Origin: Bryoerythrophyllum caledonicum
Lineage: Eukaryota > Streptophyta > Bryopsida > Pottiales > Pottiaceae
Direction of reading: 5' to 3'
DNA length: 64,000 nucleotides
Assembly (NCBI GenBank): GCA_963971425.1
Contig: OZ020525.1
Span: 12,406,187 to 12,470,186 of the forward strand
Below, one piece after another: positions 21,136-31,709 of this stretch. Made by a program: the position numbers and the translations under genes. Numbering within the stretch: the stretch's first letter is position 1; each line of letters opens with the position of its first letter. Below the pieces are notes generated by a model that saw nothing but the letters and a program-made list of their open reading frames with translations, had not been told where the DNA came from and did no database searches.

Positions 21136-23573
21136 CCGAGCAGGCAGCCCAAGCAGGAAGTTGCTCACGAGCTCCACCTAAGCTAGAGGCCGGTACAAGA
21201 ACAAGCAGCGGAACGCGAGGAGGGAGTCCGAGTAGGCAACCCAAGCACCGGAGCACGAAGAAGGAAGAGATCCGAGCACGCAGCCCAAACACCAGAGCGC
21301 GAGGAGATCCGAGCAGGCAACACTCAAGCACCAAAGACGATGAGGGTTTTGAGCAGACAATAAGCGCGAAGGAGATCAGCCTGAGGCGAGGATTGCAAAC
21401 ACTCAAGGATCGCCACGGAGCACGCTAGGAGCAGGACTTCAAGGGAGAAGAAGAACCCCGTAAGGACGATGGCGAGGAACATGAGCAAGCAAGCGGGAGG
21501 AACATCACCAACTCCGCGAGCAGCGCAGCAAGGAGCACACGCGGACTAAGCAGACATAAGGATCGCCATCATCACGAGGATAGGAGGGCATAGGCAAAGA
21601 GAGAACTGTGAGGGCAACCATCACCAAGAGGGCTTAGAACGGACTCGGACCAAGACCACCATAGCGCGGATCGAGCTTGGAGGCGGACAAGTAAAGGAAG
21701 AGGACCGCAAATAGAAAAGCGTGAAGAAAACGCGGCACAAGCAAGAACAGAAGTGAGCCCGGAAAGCTGGCCCGGAAAAGTGGCCCGGAAAGTTGTCCCG
21801 CGAGTCCCGAACCTTGGGAGAGGCATAACTCCCTTGATACTTGTCCAAATGGGATGAGTGAGGAGTCTATCGGCATCTACGCAACAAGGAAATGTCAATT
21901 AAGTGGTCAATTGTCCCGTTCGGATGCAAAACAAGGAAGATATGCTGCCTAGAAGGTTCAGCTCGGATGCGAGCTCGGAAGGGAGCTCGGATAGGCAAAG
22001 GAGGACGACCACCACCAAGGCAAGCTTGGATAACCGAAGAAGGACGACCACCACTGCCACGGCAAGGAAGGCAAGCTCAGACAGGCAAGGGAGAAGGACC
22101 ACCACCGCAAAGAAAATGAAGATGAGCCCGGATCGGGAAGAAGACGACGAACCTCGGACCGAGAAGGAGAGGAGGTCCGGGCTAGCCCGGCCTCGTAGAG
22201 ATCAAGACAAGGAGCTCAACAACGACCAAGACAAGGAATTCCATCGCAAGAGAAGAAGTCCGGGCTAGCTTGGACTCGTGGAGATCAAGACGAAGAGCAT
22301 TTGCGATGGCAGCGCCCACCCCGACTTCGAGCCGGAGTTTCAAGAAGCGCAAGAGGAGAGAAGAGAGGAAGAGACTCGAGGAGTTGGCCTGGAAGTAGGG
22401 CCAGGATCTTGGTTTGTAGGTCACTATTTATTCCGGGAATTGGCCCCCGTTTGACTTTGGTTTTGACTTGGTTTTGCCTTGGATTTTGTGTAATATGTGA
22501 CCTTCTGACGGTGCACGTCGTGTGGAGTGGCAGCCACCGCCGCCAAGAGTAGTTAATGCCACCGTTTTTAGTTAGAAGGTATCGTTTGAGTTTGAACGTT
22601 TGTGTGAGTTCTTGGCAGTATAAGAGAGGAGTCTCGTGGCACCTCTCTTCACTGCTTGATGTGTGTATTTGCTTTCAGTTTAATTCTAAACCTAAGCTCT
22701 CAGAAAACCTTTGATGGTTGGAGAGCTCGGATTCTGTATAACTGTGAGTACCATCTCAAGTAGTCCACTCCTTAAGTCCGTACTAACGGTCGAAGTCATT
22801 GTTTCCTTGTTCTATCAAGTGGAGTTAGTCCGGGTGGATGGGAATAACAGGTGAGATTATAAGTGGTTAGGGGAGGACGAGGGGGGAGTGACGGGTGAGG
22901 AAGGAGTCTTGATATGTCTTGTGTGACCTATCGGCGACAGGATGTCATCGATTGTGAGGATGTACTATAGATCCCGGATGCATCAACCTTTGGTCGGATA
23001 GGTTGATCCATAGGAGTGTGACATTATTTTAGCATTCGTGTTAAGGACGGAGTAGATTGGTTTGACCCCCATGGGCAATAAACCCAGAACTACTCTAACA
23101 ACTCGGATTATCTTGAGAGAAGGAAGGAGATCCAACTAACGTTACTAACCCCTTTGCGCGGTGACCCATCGGAGTAATAGGAGGAGGATTTTGTTCCCTG
23201 AAGAAAAGGAGTAGAATCAGGTATCCTTTGAGCTAATGGCTATGCGAGCCCACTAGATAATACTCCTTTAGCTGATTCTGAGGTAAAGGAAGGACTAACA
23301 ACTCAGATGGTAGATAAATCACGTACTTACCACAAGAGTAGTGCTAGTCCTTAAGGCCCAAGCCTTATTCTCCCTTACGGGAGAAACCCAGTGACACGAC
23401 AACCATCCCAAGTTAGTGAGTAGGAGTGATTGGAGAAATTGTGAGGAAGAATTGTCGTTTACTAAAATCTCTTTGAGTCCATGAACCGTCGTTCATGGTG
23501 ATAAAACACTCTCCGGATATTAAAGTATCCCGGATGTCTATAGTGTATATAGTTGTAAAGTCCTTGCCAATCC
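21136..23573. other. GC-rich repetitive DNA grading into possible LTR-like sequence
   Basis: 21136-22400 is rich in GGAGGTCCGAGC/AAGGAGGACCACCACC-type words with no convincing protein. From about 22560 the base composition normalises. A TATAAGAGAGGAG at about 22619 could be a core promoter of a retroelement LTR. No pol or gag homology was found, so no element is called. Confidence 0.35.
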
Positions 23574-23621
23574 GGGCCATGTGGGATCCGGGCCGTGTAG
23601 GATCCGGGCCATGTAGGATCC
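23574..23621 (+). repeat. Three tandem 16-bp units
   Basis: GGGCCATGTGGGATCC, GGGCCGTGTAGGATCC and GGGCCATGTAGGATCC, head to tail. Confidence 0.9.
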
Positions 23622-25766
23622 TACCCGAGGAAGGCACTTGAACGAGGCGGTTGGTGTAATTAACGCTCAAAGCTTGTGATCTAAACCTTTTTCTCCTTTC
23701 TTTTGATGTATCTATTGTATATTTGACATTGTACAGATCTTAGCTTGTTGTTAGTCGTTGTAGTTCTCGATGATTCTCTATGGGAACGATTACCTTAAAG
23801 GTATCTTTGTGTTAAGATGTGAATACTTGCCAACACGTACTACGATAATAATATTCCAAAGAATATTCTCCAAATCTATAGGAATATTTCCAAATATTTT
23901 GGAATATTTTCTAGCGGACGGACAACAACCTCTATTGGACAGGCAACCGGACGGACAAACAGTACCGGACGGTCGGACGCCGGAACAACCATGTCCGAGG
24001 AAGACATCTTGGATTCCAATAAGAAAAATATTAGAATACCTTTCCTATCCATATGGGTGAATACCCTGTACCAATGGATATCAATGCAGATGTAGATGAA
24101 GTGGATAATTTAGCTCGAATCGAGGTAGAGTCTCGCGCTTGAAGAAAAGGACTTGCATTTAACTGAATTGACATTTTGGAAGAGGCAAATTTAGTTGGAC
24201 TTGAGGTTAACTCAAGTGGTCTTATATGAAAAGAATGCAATTTAATACAAGATCCGGATTTTGCTCAGTGTGCGCTCTTTGACTTACACACGGCTTCTAT
24301 TGCACTTTGCTGCAACAAGTCAGTCAACCATGGATTCTTTGACAATCGCAGTGGACAAGGAAGTTGTTGAAAGCCATGTTGTTGGGGAGCCAATTCCAGA
24401 TAGGGTATATTCATAAATCCTTGAAAAATGTACTCCTCAAGCGTGAGTATGGAGAATCCTCCAAACCATCATATAGAATGCGCTTTGTGAATGTACCCTT
24501 GAGCATTTTAGCTCCATTCGATCTAAAGTGCACTTGGTTGGATCTTAATGTTTCTGACTTTATGTGTGCCTTCTTGCGCTATTTGACCTTAAAAGTGTAT
24601 TTATCTGGATTGTATGTGGCACGTGTTGTGCAAGAACCTTAGCGAAACGTCTCCGCCCTTGCATCCTCTCGGAAAATAATGCTGGAAACAAATTGTCTCC
24701 TTCAAATCTTACCCGCCGCCACTCGTTGACAATTTTCTTTATTCACCGGATTATATAGGTTAATTTCATAACCTTGTCGGAACGGATCCCGACAAGTTTT
24801 CCTGAAAGTCTGATTTTAGAGGGTCGCTACCTTGTGTCACCCAAAAAGACCCATTGTAGCACATTTTGAGGACCTTGTGTCTTTTTCTAATCACAAAAGC
24901 AAGGTGGGGTTTAAAAAATATATATTAAGAAGACTTTAGGCCCAAATCTAATCACAAAAGCGGGGTAAGATTTCAAAACAAAAATATTTAGACGGTCAGA
25001 AGTCTCACCTTGTGTTTTTCATCGACCAGAGGTTGGCATTCCTTGTATAAACCCTTTGCTAAAAAGTCAAAAAATAAAATAAAAACGGCCAGAATTCGAT
25101 GTGGCCAGGTTAGAGGATAGCAACTTGGCGACGGGGTGAGGCCGCACCAAGCCAAAAAAGTCAAGAAGCACACTCCCCATTGCCATGCACGCACACTAGA
25201 TGCAAGCCAACCTGCTATTGTAGCATGCCTTGTGTAGTCCTTTCTGACATGGCTTTTGTTGGGAATTAGCCATAGGAAGTGCCCCTCCCACCCATTCATC
25301 GCTTGTTGCGCCTACCGTTGAGTGCTTGTTGTCGCCAGTGCGTCTAGATGCTGCCACTTCCTCCTCGCCTGACATCCTTGCGAAGTTTGGTAGGTTGCAT
25401 TTGCCTAGGGTTTTCAAACTCTCTCAGTCTTTCCCACCTTCAGACTCCTTGATGGGCCGCCCATTGCGTTGAATCTGAGAGTTTAAGGTGCGCAGAGCAG
25501 TTGTTGGGGAGATCTCTAGTATGGTGTTGCAGTTAGTGAAGATTATAGGGTATCGCTGGCAAAAGATTCTGATGTTCTGGGAGGGTGGAGGTGGAGTGAG
25601 GCAGCGACGGCGGAAACCTGGAGCTTTTATATCACATTTAGAGGTAGAGGTTGTGTGCATTGTAGATCTGTTGTATTTGAGGTGTGTGTGCTTGCAAGAG
25701 AGCGTCTCACTTTTGCTACGTCTATGTTTGTAACGCTCTTGTAGGTGGATAGCGTCGAATTCTATC
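23622..25766. other. Gene-free stretch
   Basis: No supported gene. It contains a CGGACGGACAA-rich patch (23918-23990), a word that recurs at about 29240-29510 and 49000-49060. It also holds a short near-duplicate (CTAATCACAAAAGC at about 24890 and 24948). Open frames here are short and without recognisable motifs. Confidence 0.4.
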
Positions 25767-27732
25767 ATGGAGAATGCTAGTAGTGGTGGTGGTGTCAGCA
25801 TTGAGGGCGGTGCTGCTGCATCTGAAGGAGATCTATCTAACTCACCGATTCCATTAGTGATGGGAAGAGCGCTTTTCGACAATTTGTGGTCACTTGAAGG
25901 CGGTACTTGGAGGTGCGGCGCGGTGGAAGCGCCCAAAGAAGGTGTTGCAAGCACAACGTCAGTAGGTGTTGGATCTATCAAAGCACATGGTGCAAGCGCT
26001 GCAGGTGCGAAATCTGAAGATGGATATTTTGGAGCAAGCGAAGTTGGCGTTGGTAGTGTTGGTGATACTGGAGCAGGCGATGGCGACATTGCTGGGAGTC
26101 GCGCCAGCGCAGGCGATGGTGTCGGTGGTGAGAGCCTCCCTCGAGCAAACGATGGTGGCAGTTGTGGTAGGCGCGCTGGAGCCGGCGATGCTAGCTTAGC
26201 TGAGAGTCCCGCTGTAATGGAGTCGAGTCGACTGAGAGAGCCCCGTGGACGTTGCGGCGTTGAAGCAGGCAACTCCGGCGGAGCTGACAATGAACCAGCT
26301 CACTCCGGCGGCGCTAACGATCCTAAAGTGCCACTTGTTGGAGCAGCCAACGCTGGCGGTACAGCACCAAAATTAGCTGCCACGGCCAACACCCAAGCTG
26401 TGCCTACGGCGTCGACAGAAGGTGATTTTTTTTATTTTTCTTTTAATGCTCAAAGTCTTGTGTGTGATATCATTTGCCTTGTTTGATGCTTTAGTTTTTA
26501 AATTTTTTTGAAGCCTTCACACGATTTTGGTTCTCTATGTCATGTTGAGACGCCTTGTGCCAATGTTGTGGTTTTTGAATTCTTTGGAAGTTTTAAAGGC
26601 TTTCCATGTTTCATCCTCTCTTTCTCATTTGTGAATACCTTGTGGTGCTATCAGCTACTTTGTATCCTACGTGGAGATCTACTTTGTACATAATTAATTC
26701 AAAATGGATGGTGTCAGAAATTTCTTGGAAAATATATACATTTTGTCTAAAGTGATACCTATGTGATGCCAAGGTCATACTCATGTAATATCTATGTGAT
26801 ACTTGTGTAATATCTAGGTGATATCCATTAAGTCCTAACCACTGTGCGAAGAAAAAATGATTAATTTGACACAAGGTTGTTGAATTAGACCTTGGGGTAC
26901 GGTATTGATGTTGTGGTTTTTAAAAAAAATATTAAGCTCCAAACTCTACAATGTTTCAGCCTCTCTTTTTCATGTGTGGATGCCTTGTAGTGCTGTGAGT
27001 TGTCTTGTGTTGGTGATGTAGTTTCCAAAATACTTTTCTAAGTTTCAAAGTCTAGATATGTTGTGTGTGAATGCCATGTAGTGCTATGAGCTGCATTGTG
27101 TTGATGTTGTGGTTTTCAAAATCCTTTTCTAAGCTTCAAAGTCTAGATATGTTGTGTGTGAATGCCATGTAGTGCTATCAGCTCCCTTTTGTTGATGTTG
27201 TGGTTTTCAAAATACTTTTCTAAGTTACAAATCCTAGATATGTTATAGCATCTCTTTTTCATGTGTGGATGCCGTGTAGTGATCTCAGCTGCAGCTGCCA
27301 TGTTTGAGTCTTTTTTTTGAGTTGGAGACGTTTCCATATGAAGAAGCATTTTAGCTGTGGTTTAAGACCACGGAGGGATATCGTTATGAGTCTGAGGAAT
27401 AGGATGCTTGTGCAAAAGATTTTCTGCCTATACTTCTTTGTGTTTTAATTTTTGGGTAGTGGACCAAAATGTTGAGCTTTTATGCATCTTAATGCATCTT
27501 TTTTCCATCACTTGCATTTTCAAGTTCTGTGCATTGTATTTGAATTATAAATAAGAGTATTTGTGTTGCAGCTGTAGGTGGCATGTGTACATTATTCAAC
27601 ATTATGGATGGGCATGGGTGGGTGATGTATTTTCGTCGGTGGGGTGGGCTGTGGGCACATAAGATTGTTGGAGCTCTAGAATGGCTTGTATCACATGAGT
27701 TGGATGAGTTGGAGTGGGCATGTCTGGGGTAG
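25767..27732 (+). CDS. Possible two-exon gene, Gly/Ala-rich hypothetical protein
   Basis: Exon 1 runs from ATG 25767 to 26421, where GAAG|GTGATT can act as donor (phase 1). Exon 2 runs from 27572 (TTGTGTTGCAG acceptor) to TAG 27730-27732, and the phases fit. The model gives 271 residues. Exon 1 codes for a Gly/Ala/Ser/Val-rich, low-complexity segment with GAGDG-like runs. Exon 2 gives AVGGMCTLFNIMDGHGWVMYF and ends ELEWACLG. I recognise no domain. The open frame on the opposite strand (25424-26290) is also long, as expected for GC-biased low-complexity DNA, so the coding status is doubtful. The intron is occupied by a minisatellite. Confidence 0.3.
26545..27300 (+). repeat. Degenerate ~95-bp tandem repeat in the putative intron
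   Basis: Roughly four to five units. Each contains GTTGATGTTGTGGTTTT, a TTTTCTAAG.TTCAAAGTCTAGATATGT-type middle and a GTGTGAATGCCATGTAGTGCTAT-type end. The last three units are the most alike. Array 1 of the 11-bp repeat (26754-26830) lies between the first and second units. Confidence 0.7.
26754..26830 (+). repeat. 11-bp tandem repeat, locus 1 (7 units)
   Basis: Seven uninterrupted 11-base units of the type GATACCTATGT / AATATCTAGGT. The period is exact even though the units vary. Confidence 0.85.
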
Positions 27733-28498
27733 TGGATTGCTCATTTTGTGGAATGCTTATATTGTAGATTGCTCATGTTGTGGATTTAGAATGTGAGGGA
27801 GCTTCATGTTGTCTTTTGTAGCTTGAATTTCCTTGGAAATTTCTTGTTTTGGAGCCTAAATTCTTACATGATTTTGTAGACAGTGGCCAAACTACACTCT
27901 ACAAAATTTTGGAATCGCCATATTGCACTTTCATAGTAGTTTTGGTTAGCCAAAAACACCATTTAGGGAAAAAAAAAAGGGAATCGCCAATCCATTCTAC
28001 TTAATTTTTTTATATGTTGCCAAATTGCTTCATTTTGTGGGCCTTGGCAGCCAACTGATTTCCTTCACCCATAGTTCTATAGAGCCAAAACTGCCCTGTT
28101 GCTAGTCTACGCATAGCCATTGTAGCTATCCACTCAAAAAGAAAAAAAAAGGGTTGACTACATTATTACATAGCTCCACATAGGCTCCTAAAATTAGGTT
28201 CTATATGCACATAGGCATGATTTTTACATCCCTACATAGCCTCTGCTATTCATGATTGCATCCTAAATCGAGTCACACCATCACTTGGTCATCCAACCTT
28301 TTTGTGCCCTAAACTTTAGAAGGCCGCATTCAGGCCAACTAAAAAAACTAAGGATGCAAGATCTAATTTGAGGTCGCCGTACTCGGTACGTTCAAGAAAA
28401 CTCTATATATTTCTTTTAAATAACTCAAACTTATATTCATAACATTGGCAGTTCTCACTAACACTCTCAATTAACCGGACGCTAGACGTCCTCACGTT
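27733..28498. other. Gene-free AT-rich stretch
   Basis: No supported gene. Several A-runs and short direct repeats; nothing is recognisable. Confidence 0.4.
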
Positions 28499-28812
28499 GG
28501 CCGTCCGCTTGGCGGTTTCCGACAATCCATCCACCCGGTTGACCGTTCGGCCATCCGCTCGGGCTCATAATGTCGTCAAAACGAAGTAAGAATCCAATTC
28601 CCGCAACATTTTCATAAGCCACAACCCATGTGGAGTGCACATAATTCATATATCGTACAGAGCACAACACACACGGAACAAATGAAAGAATCGGGTCAAA
28701 AAAATTCAGCAAGACAACCTGGCAACAAGGAGCAATTGCACATTCATCAAAAAATGTTACCTGCACTATTTCCTGAAATGGTAATCCGAACAAGAGTACC
28801 CACATTTGATGT
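28499..28812 (+). repeat. Direct repeat, left copy
   Basis: About 312 bases nearly identical to 29848-30157, offset by about 1349 bases. On the minus strand the sequence at 28755-28905 reads an open segment (HAIILVECATDMDAQGEAKRSG) that ends in a TAG shortly before a possible GTAACA donor, which suggests a captured gene fragment. The pair may be LTRs of a small element or a partial 1.35-kb tandem duplication. Confidence 0.75.
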
Positions 28813-29392
28813 CACCGGAGCGTTTGGCCTCGCCCTGAGCATCCATGTCCGTCGCACACTCAACAAGAATTATTGCATGGTTCTCCTTTGCTCCGTCAAT
28901 GGTAGCCTCCGAGCAAAGCCCAGCCTTTACGATGGGTTTGGACTCTCTTTATAAAAAATCCAAAAACAATCCTGGATTCCAAACCTTTGCAACGGCAACA
29001 AAACCTAAAATACCATACGACAGACACATCAAAGAAGAATTGTGCTCCCTCTCTCCCTATTGCCTCCCTCTCTTGCACACCTCGCACACCGTACTGTTCA
29101 ACAACGACAACAACAATACGGAATTGGAAAAGCTAATCATGAGAATTCACTACATCCCGGCGATGTTGTGCCAACGGAGGGAACTGTGAGCTGAATTACC
29201 AATTGGACACCTTGTAGAGTCGGAGTGTCCAAATTATGACGTGCGGCGGACGGCAACATCCAAACGTCCGGTCGGACGGCACCTTTAGCGGAAAAAAATT
29301 AACCAAGGCCATACAATAGAAATTAGAGTAAAAATAAATTTAGGATGAATTATTAAGAATCATCTAGGCCGTCGGTTTAAGGGGAAGGCTTT

Positions 29393-29520
29393 GCGGCCGT
29401 TAGATCGGGCGGACGGCCAGCCTTTCGGCCGTCTCAATAGACGGACGGCCAGCGCCGCGGCCGTTAGATCGGGCGGACGGCCAGCCTTTCGGCCGTCTCA
29501 ATAGACGGACGGCCAGCGCC
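29393..29520 (+). repeat. Exact 64-bp tandem duplication
   Basis: Two identical 64-base units (29393-29456 and 29457-29520), GC-rich and containing GGCCGTC/GACGGCC inverted words. They lie about 60 bases upstream of a TATA box. Confidence 0.93.
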
Positions 29521-29580
29521 GCGGCCGCTCGACCGATCTCGGTCCTCTATTCGGGCAAACGGCCTCGTGGCTCATCGGCG

Positions 29581-29590
29581 TATATAAAAG
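29581..29590 (+). promoter_or_regulatory. TATA box TATATAAAAG
   Basis: A strong TATA box in a GC-rich context, followed 20-40 bases on by a CTCTCCTCC pyrimidine tract typical of plant initiator regions. No downstream ORF is recognised, so this is probably the promoter of a repeat element lying between the two direct repeats. Confidence 0.5.
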
Positions 29591-29847
29591 GCCGTCCCTC
29601 TCCTCCCTCTCCTCACTTTTTTTTCTCCCTTCTCAACTTTTGAGTGGATGCCAAGTCTCAGTTGTCAGGACGCTGGACGTCCTCGGCGTCCGAACGTCTA
29701 GCCTGGGGACATCTTCCGCCACCTGAGGACGTTCTGTGGCACCTAGGATTTAGGGTAGTTTACCCTTAGGTGAAACTTGAAAAGTCGTCCACCTTGCCCA
29801 CTGCCCAATGCCGACTGCCCGGCCGTTGTCGACGATCCATCCACCCG

Positions 29848-30157
29848 GCCGTCCGCTCGGCGGTTGCCGACAATCCATCCACCCGGTTTACCATTCAGCC
29901 ATCCGCTCGGGCTCATGATGTCGTCAAAACAAAGTAAGAATCCAATTCCCGCAACATTTTCATAAGCCACAACCCATGTGGAGTGCACATAATTCATATA
30001 TCGTACAGAGCACAACACACACGGAACAAATGAAAGAATCGGGTAAAAAAAATTCAGCAAGATAACCTGGCAACAAGAAGCAATTGCACATTCATCAAAA
30101 GATGTTACTTGCACCATTTCCTAAAAATGATAATCCGAACAAGAGCACCCACATTCG
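29848..30157 (+). repeat. Direct repeat, right copy
   Basis: Partner of 28499-28812. Similarity starts at GGCCGTCCGCT(C/T)GGCGGTT and ends at CCCACATT. Confidence 0.75.
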
Positions 30158-30624
30158 AATCACAATGGCAATTTTGTCTAAAATTTTCTTTATTTAGATT
30201 TGAAATGCCATTTAAATATTGTAGGCTTTTAATATCATTTATGTATCTTGAGTATTCTTTACTATGGAGAAATAATAGGGCATGTTAGATTTGTTACATA
30301 ACAGAGAAAAAAAACACAAATGAATGAAAGAGGGCTAGCATAGTTAGCTGTCCACAAACCGCCGATATACTCAATATAGTCCTAGCAATACTTGAATTCT
30401 ACGTTATTACATGTTTAATCCATTTGATATGGAGCTTCTTCCTTCTTGTACGTTATCTTTCTAAAATCCTTAAACGTCAATTGAGAACCATATATACACA
30501 TATTTTACTCTATAGAATATAGATAATGTATTAAAGTTAAGTAAGACTTACACCTTTGATATGAAGATTCTTCAACTAAGAACTTTCATTTGGAGGTCAT
30601 ATCAATATATGAACCTTATCATAT

Positions 30625-31056
30625 TCAAATACAACACAATACATGTAGAATACTATGGCTACCAATGGCACCTTTTGACGTTGAAGGATTAATTGTTAAA
30701 GAATAAATTATACATAAACAAGATATTTTAGAACCTGGGCATGTTCCTGTAGTGTCAATTTTCAACAATTTATTATAGATGAGCACTTCTAAAGCTTTGA
30801 GCAAGTAATATTTATTTTCTAAATTTGGAATTTGATTAAAAAAATCAAAATAAATTATGCTATTCAGAGCATTTTTATTGGAGGGCGGACAATTTATCAA
30901 GCTACTCAAAAGAAATCTAAGATTTTTTATAGAACTAGTCAACATCACTCCCTTTGGAATTTGACCAAAAAATGTTCCATAGTGCAAAGATTTTATACCA
31001 AGAGACATTAAAGATTCTCTAGGCAATGTGCATATAGTTTCTACAATATGAGGCAC
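30625..31056 (-). pseudogene. Leucine-rich-repeat protein fragment
   Basis: A 143-codon open frame in AT-rich DNA with spacing reminiscent of plant extracellular LRRs: LPRESLMSLGIKSL, then GTFFGQIPKG, IKNLRFLLSS, FFNQIPNLE and LLKALEVLIYNKL. The IP and N-x-F/Q-x-IP landmarks recur at roughly 24-residue multiples, but many consensus Leu and Asn residues are missing. There is no start context, signal peptide or kinase. Probably a decayed piece of an LRR receptor-like gene; a chance frame cannot be excluded. Confidence 0.35.
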
Positions 31057-31542
31057 AAATTTTGAGAAATTGCCCTTTTCTTCTCTTCTATTTCTTTTCT
31101 ACCTCAAGAAAACATAAATACTTCATGTTCATTGTTTAGATTAACATTTTATATGATCTTGGGATCACAAAAAGTAAAATGTGTTTTGTTATCATTTTTA
31201 CCTCTTCTTATTGTTATGAATATGTTAACACCTTCAACAGACCTATATGTTTTTTTGGACAAGAACCTTACATCATATAGATTGTGATGGTAAAAAGTTG
31301 CAACTTACATGATAGCGTGAAAATTTCATTTTAAGAAAAAAAACTCATGGTGTTGACCTTGTAAAATCAGGGTGCAAAGACCATTGAACCTCTTTGAAAT
31401 GCTATAATCTTTCAATCCGTGCATTAAAAATTAAAAATTATCTTCAAATGTCCATCAAATAGTACCTACTTACAAATCCCTTTGTACATTATTAATCCAA
31501 AATGTCCAATATTTTTCGAAAATTCACGAGATTTGTCTAGGT
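31057..31542. other. Gene-free AT-rich stretch
   Basis: Nothing recognisable between the LRR fragment and 11-bp array locus 2. Confidence 0.4.
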
Positions 31543-31641
31543 GATATCCATGTGATACCTAGGTGGCATCCATGTAATACCTAGGTGATATCCACGAAAT
31601 ACACATGTGATACATATGTAATACCTAATTGATACCTATTG
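31543..31641 (+). repeat. 11-bp tandem repeat, locus 2 (9 units)
   Basis: Nine head-to-tail 11-base units, for example GATATCCATGT, GATACCTAGGT, AATACCTAGGT. Same strand and same family as loci 1 and 3. Confidence 0.88.
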
Positions 31642-31709
31642 TGCCGAAGTCACCCTTGAAGAAAAATTAATTATTACCGCATTAGATTGCCGAAACTGAC
31701 CCGTACTAA

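Noticed and set aside
20824-21186. 120-codon Arg/Asn/Pro-rich frame
   Set aside because: Read-through of the 23-24 bp minisatellite; composition is explained by the repeat.
25424-26290. 288-codon Ala/Pro/Ser-rich frame on the minus strand
   Set aside because: Antisense of the Gly/Ala-rich exon; low complexity in both directions, and the plus strand has the better splice model.
26754-26830. CRISPR-like regular repeat
   Set aside because: Units are 11 bases with no spacers, in a plant nuclear context; it is a tandem repeat, not a CRISPR array.
28499-30157. Calling an LTR retrotransposon from the direct repeats
   Set aside because: No TG...CA termini, primer-binding site, polypurine tract or target duplication could be seen, so only direct repeats are reported.
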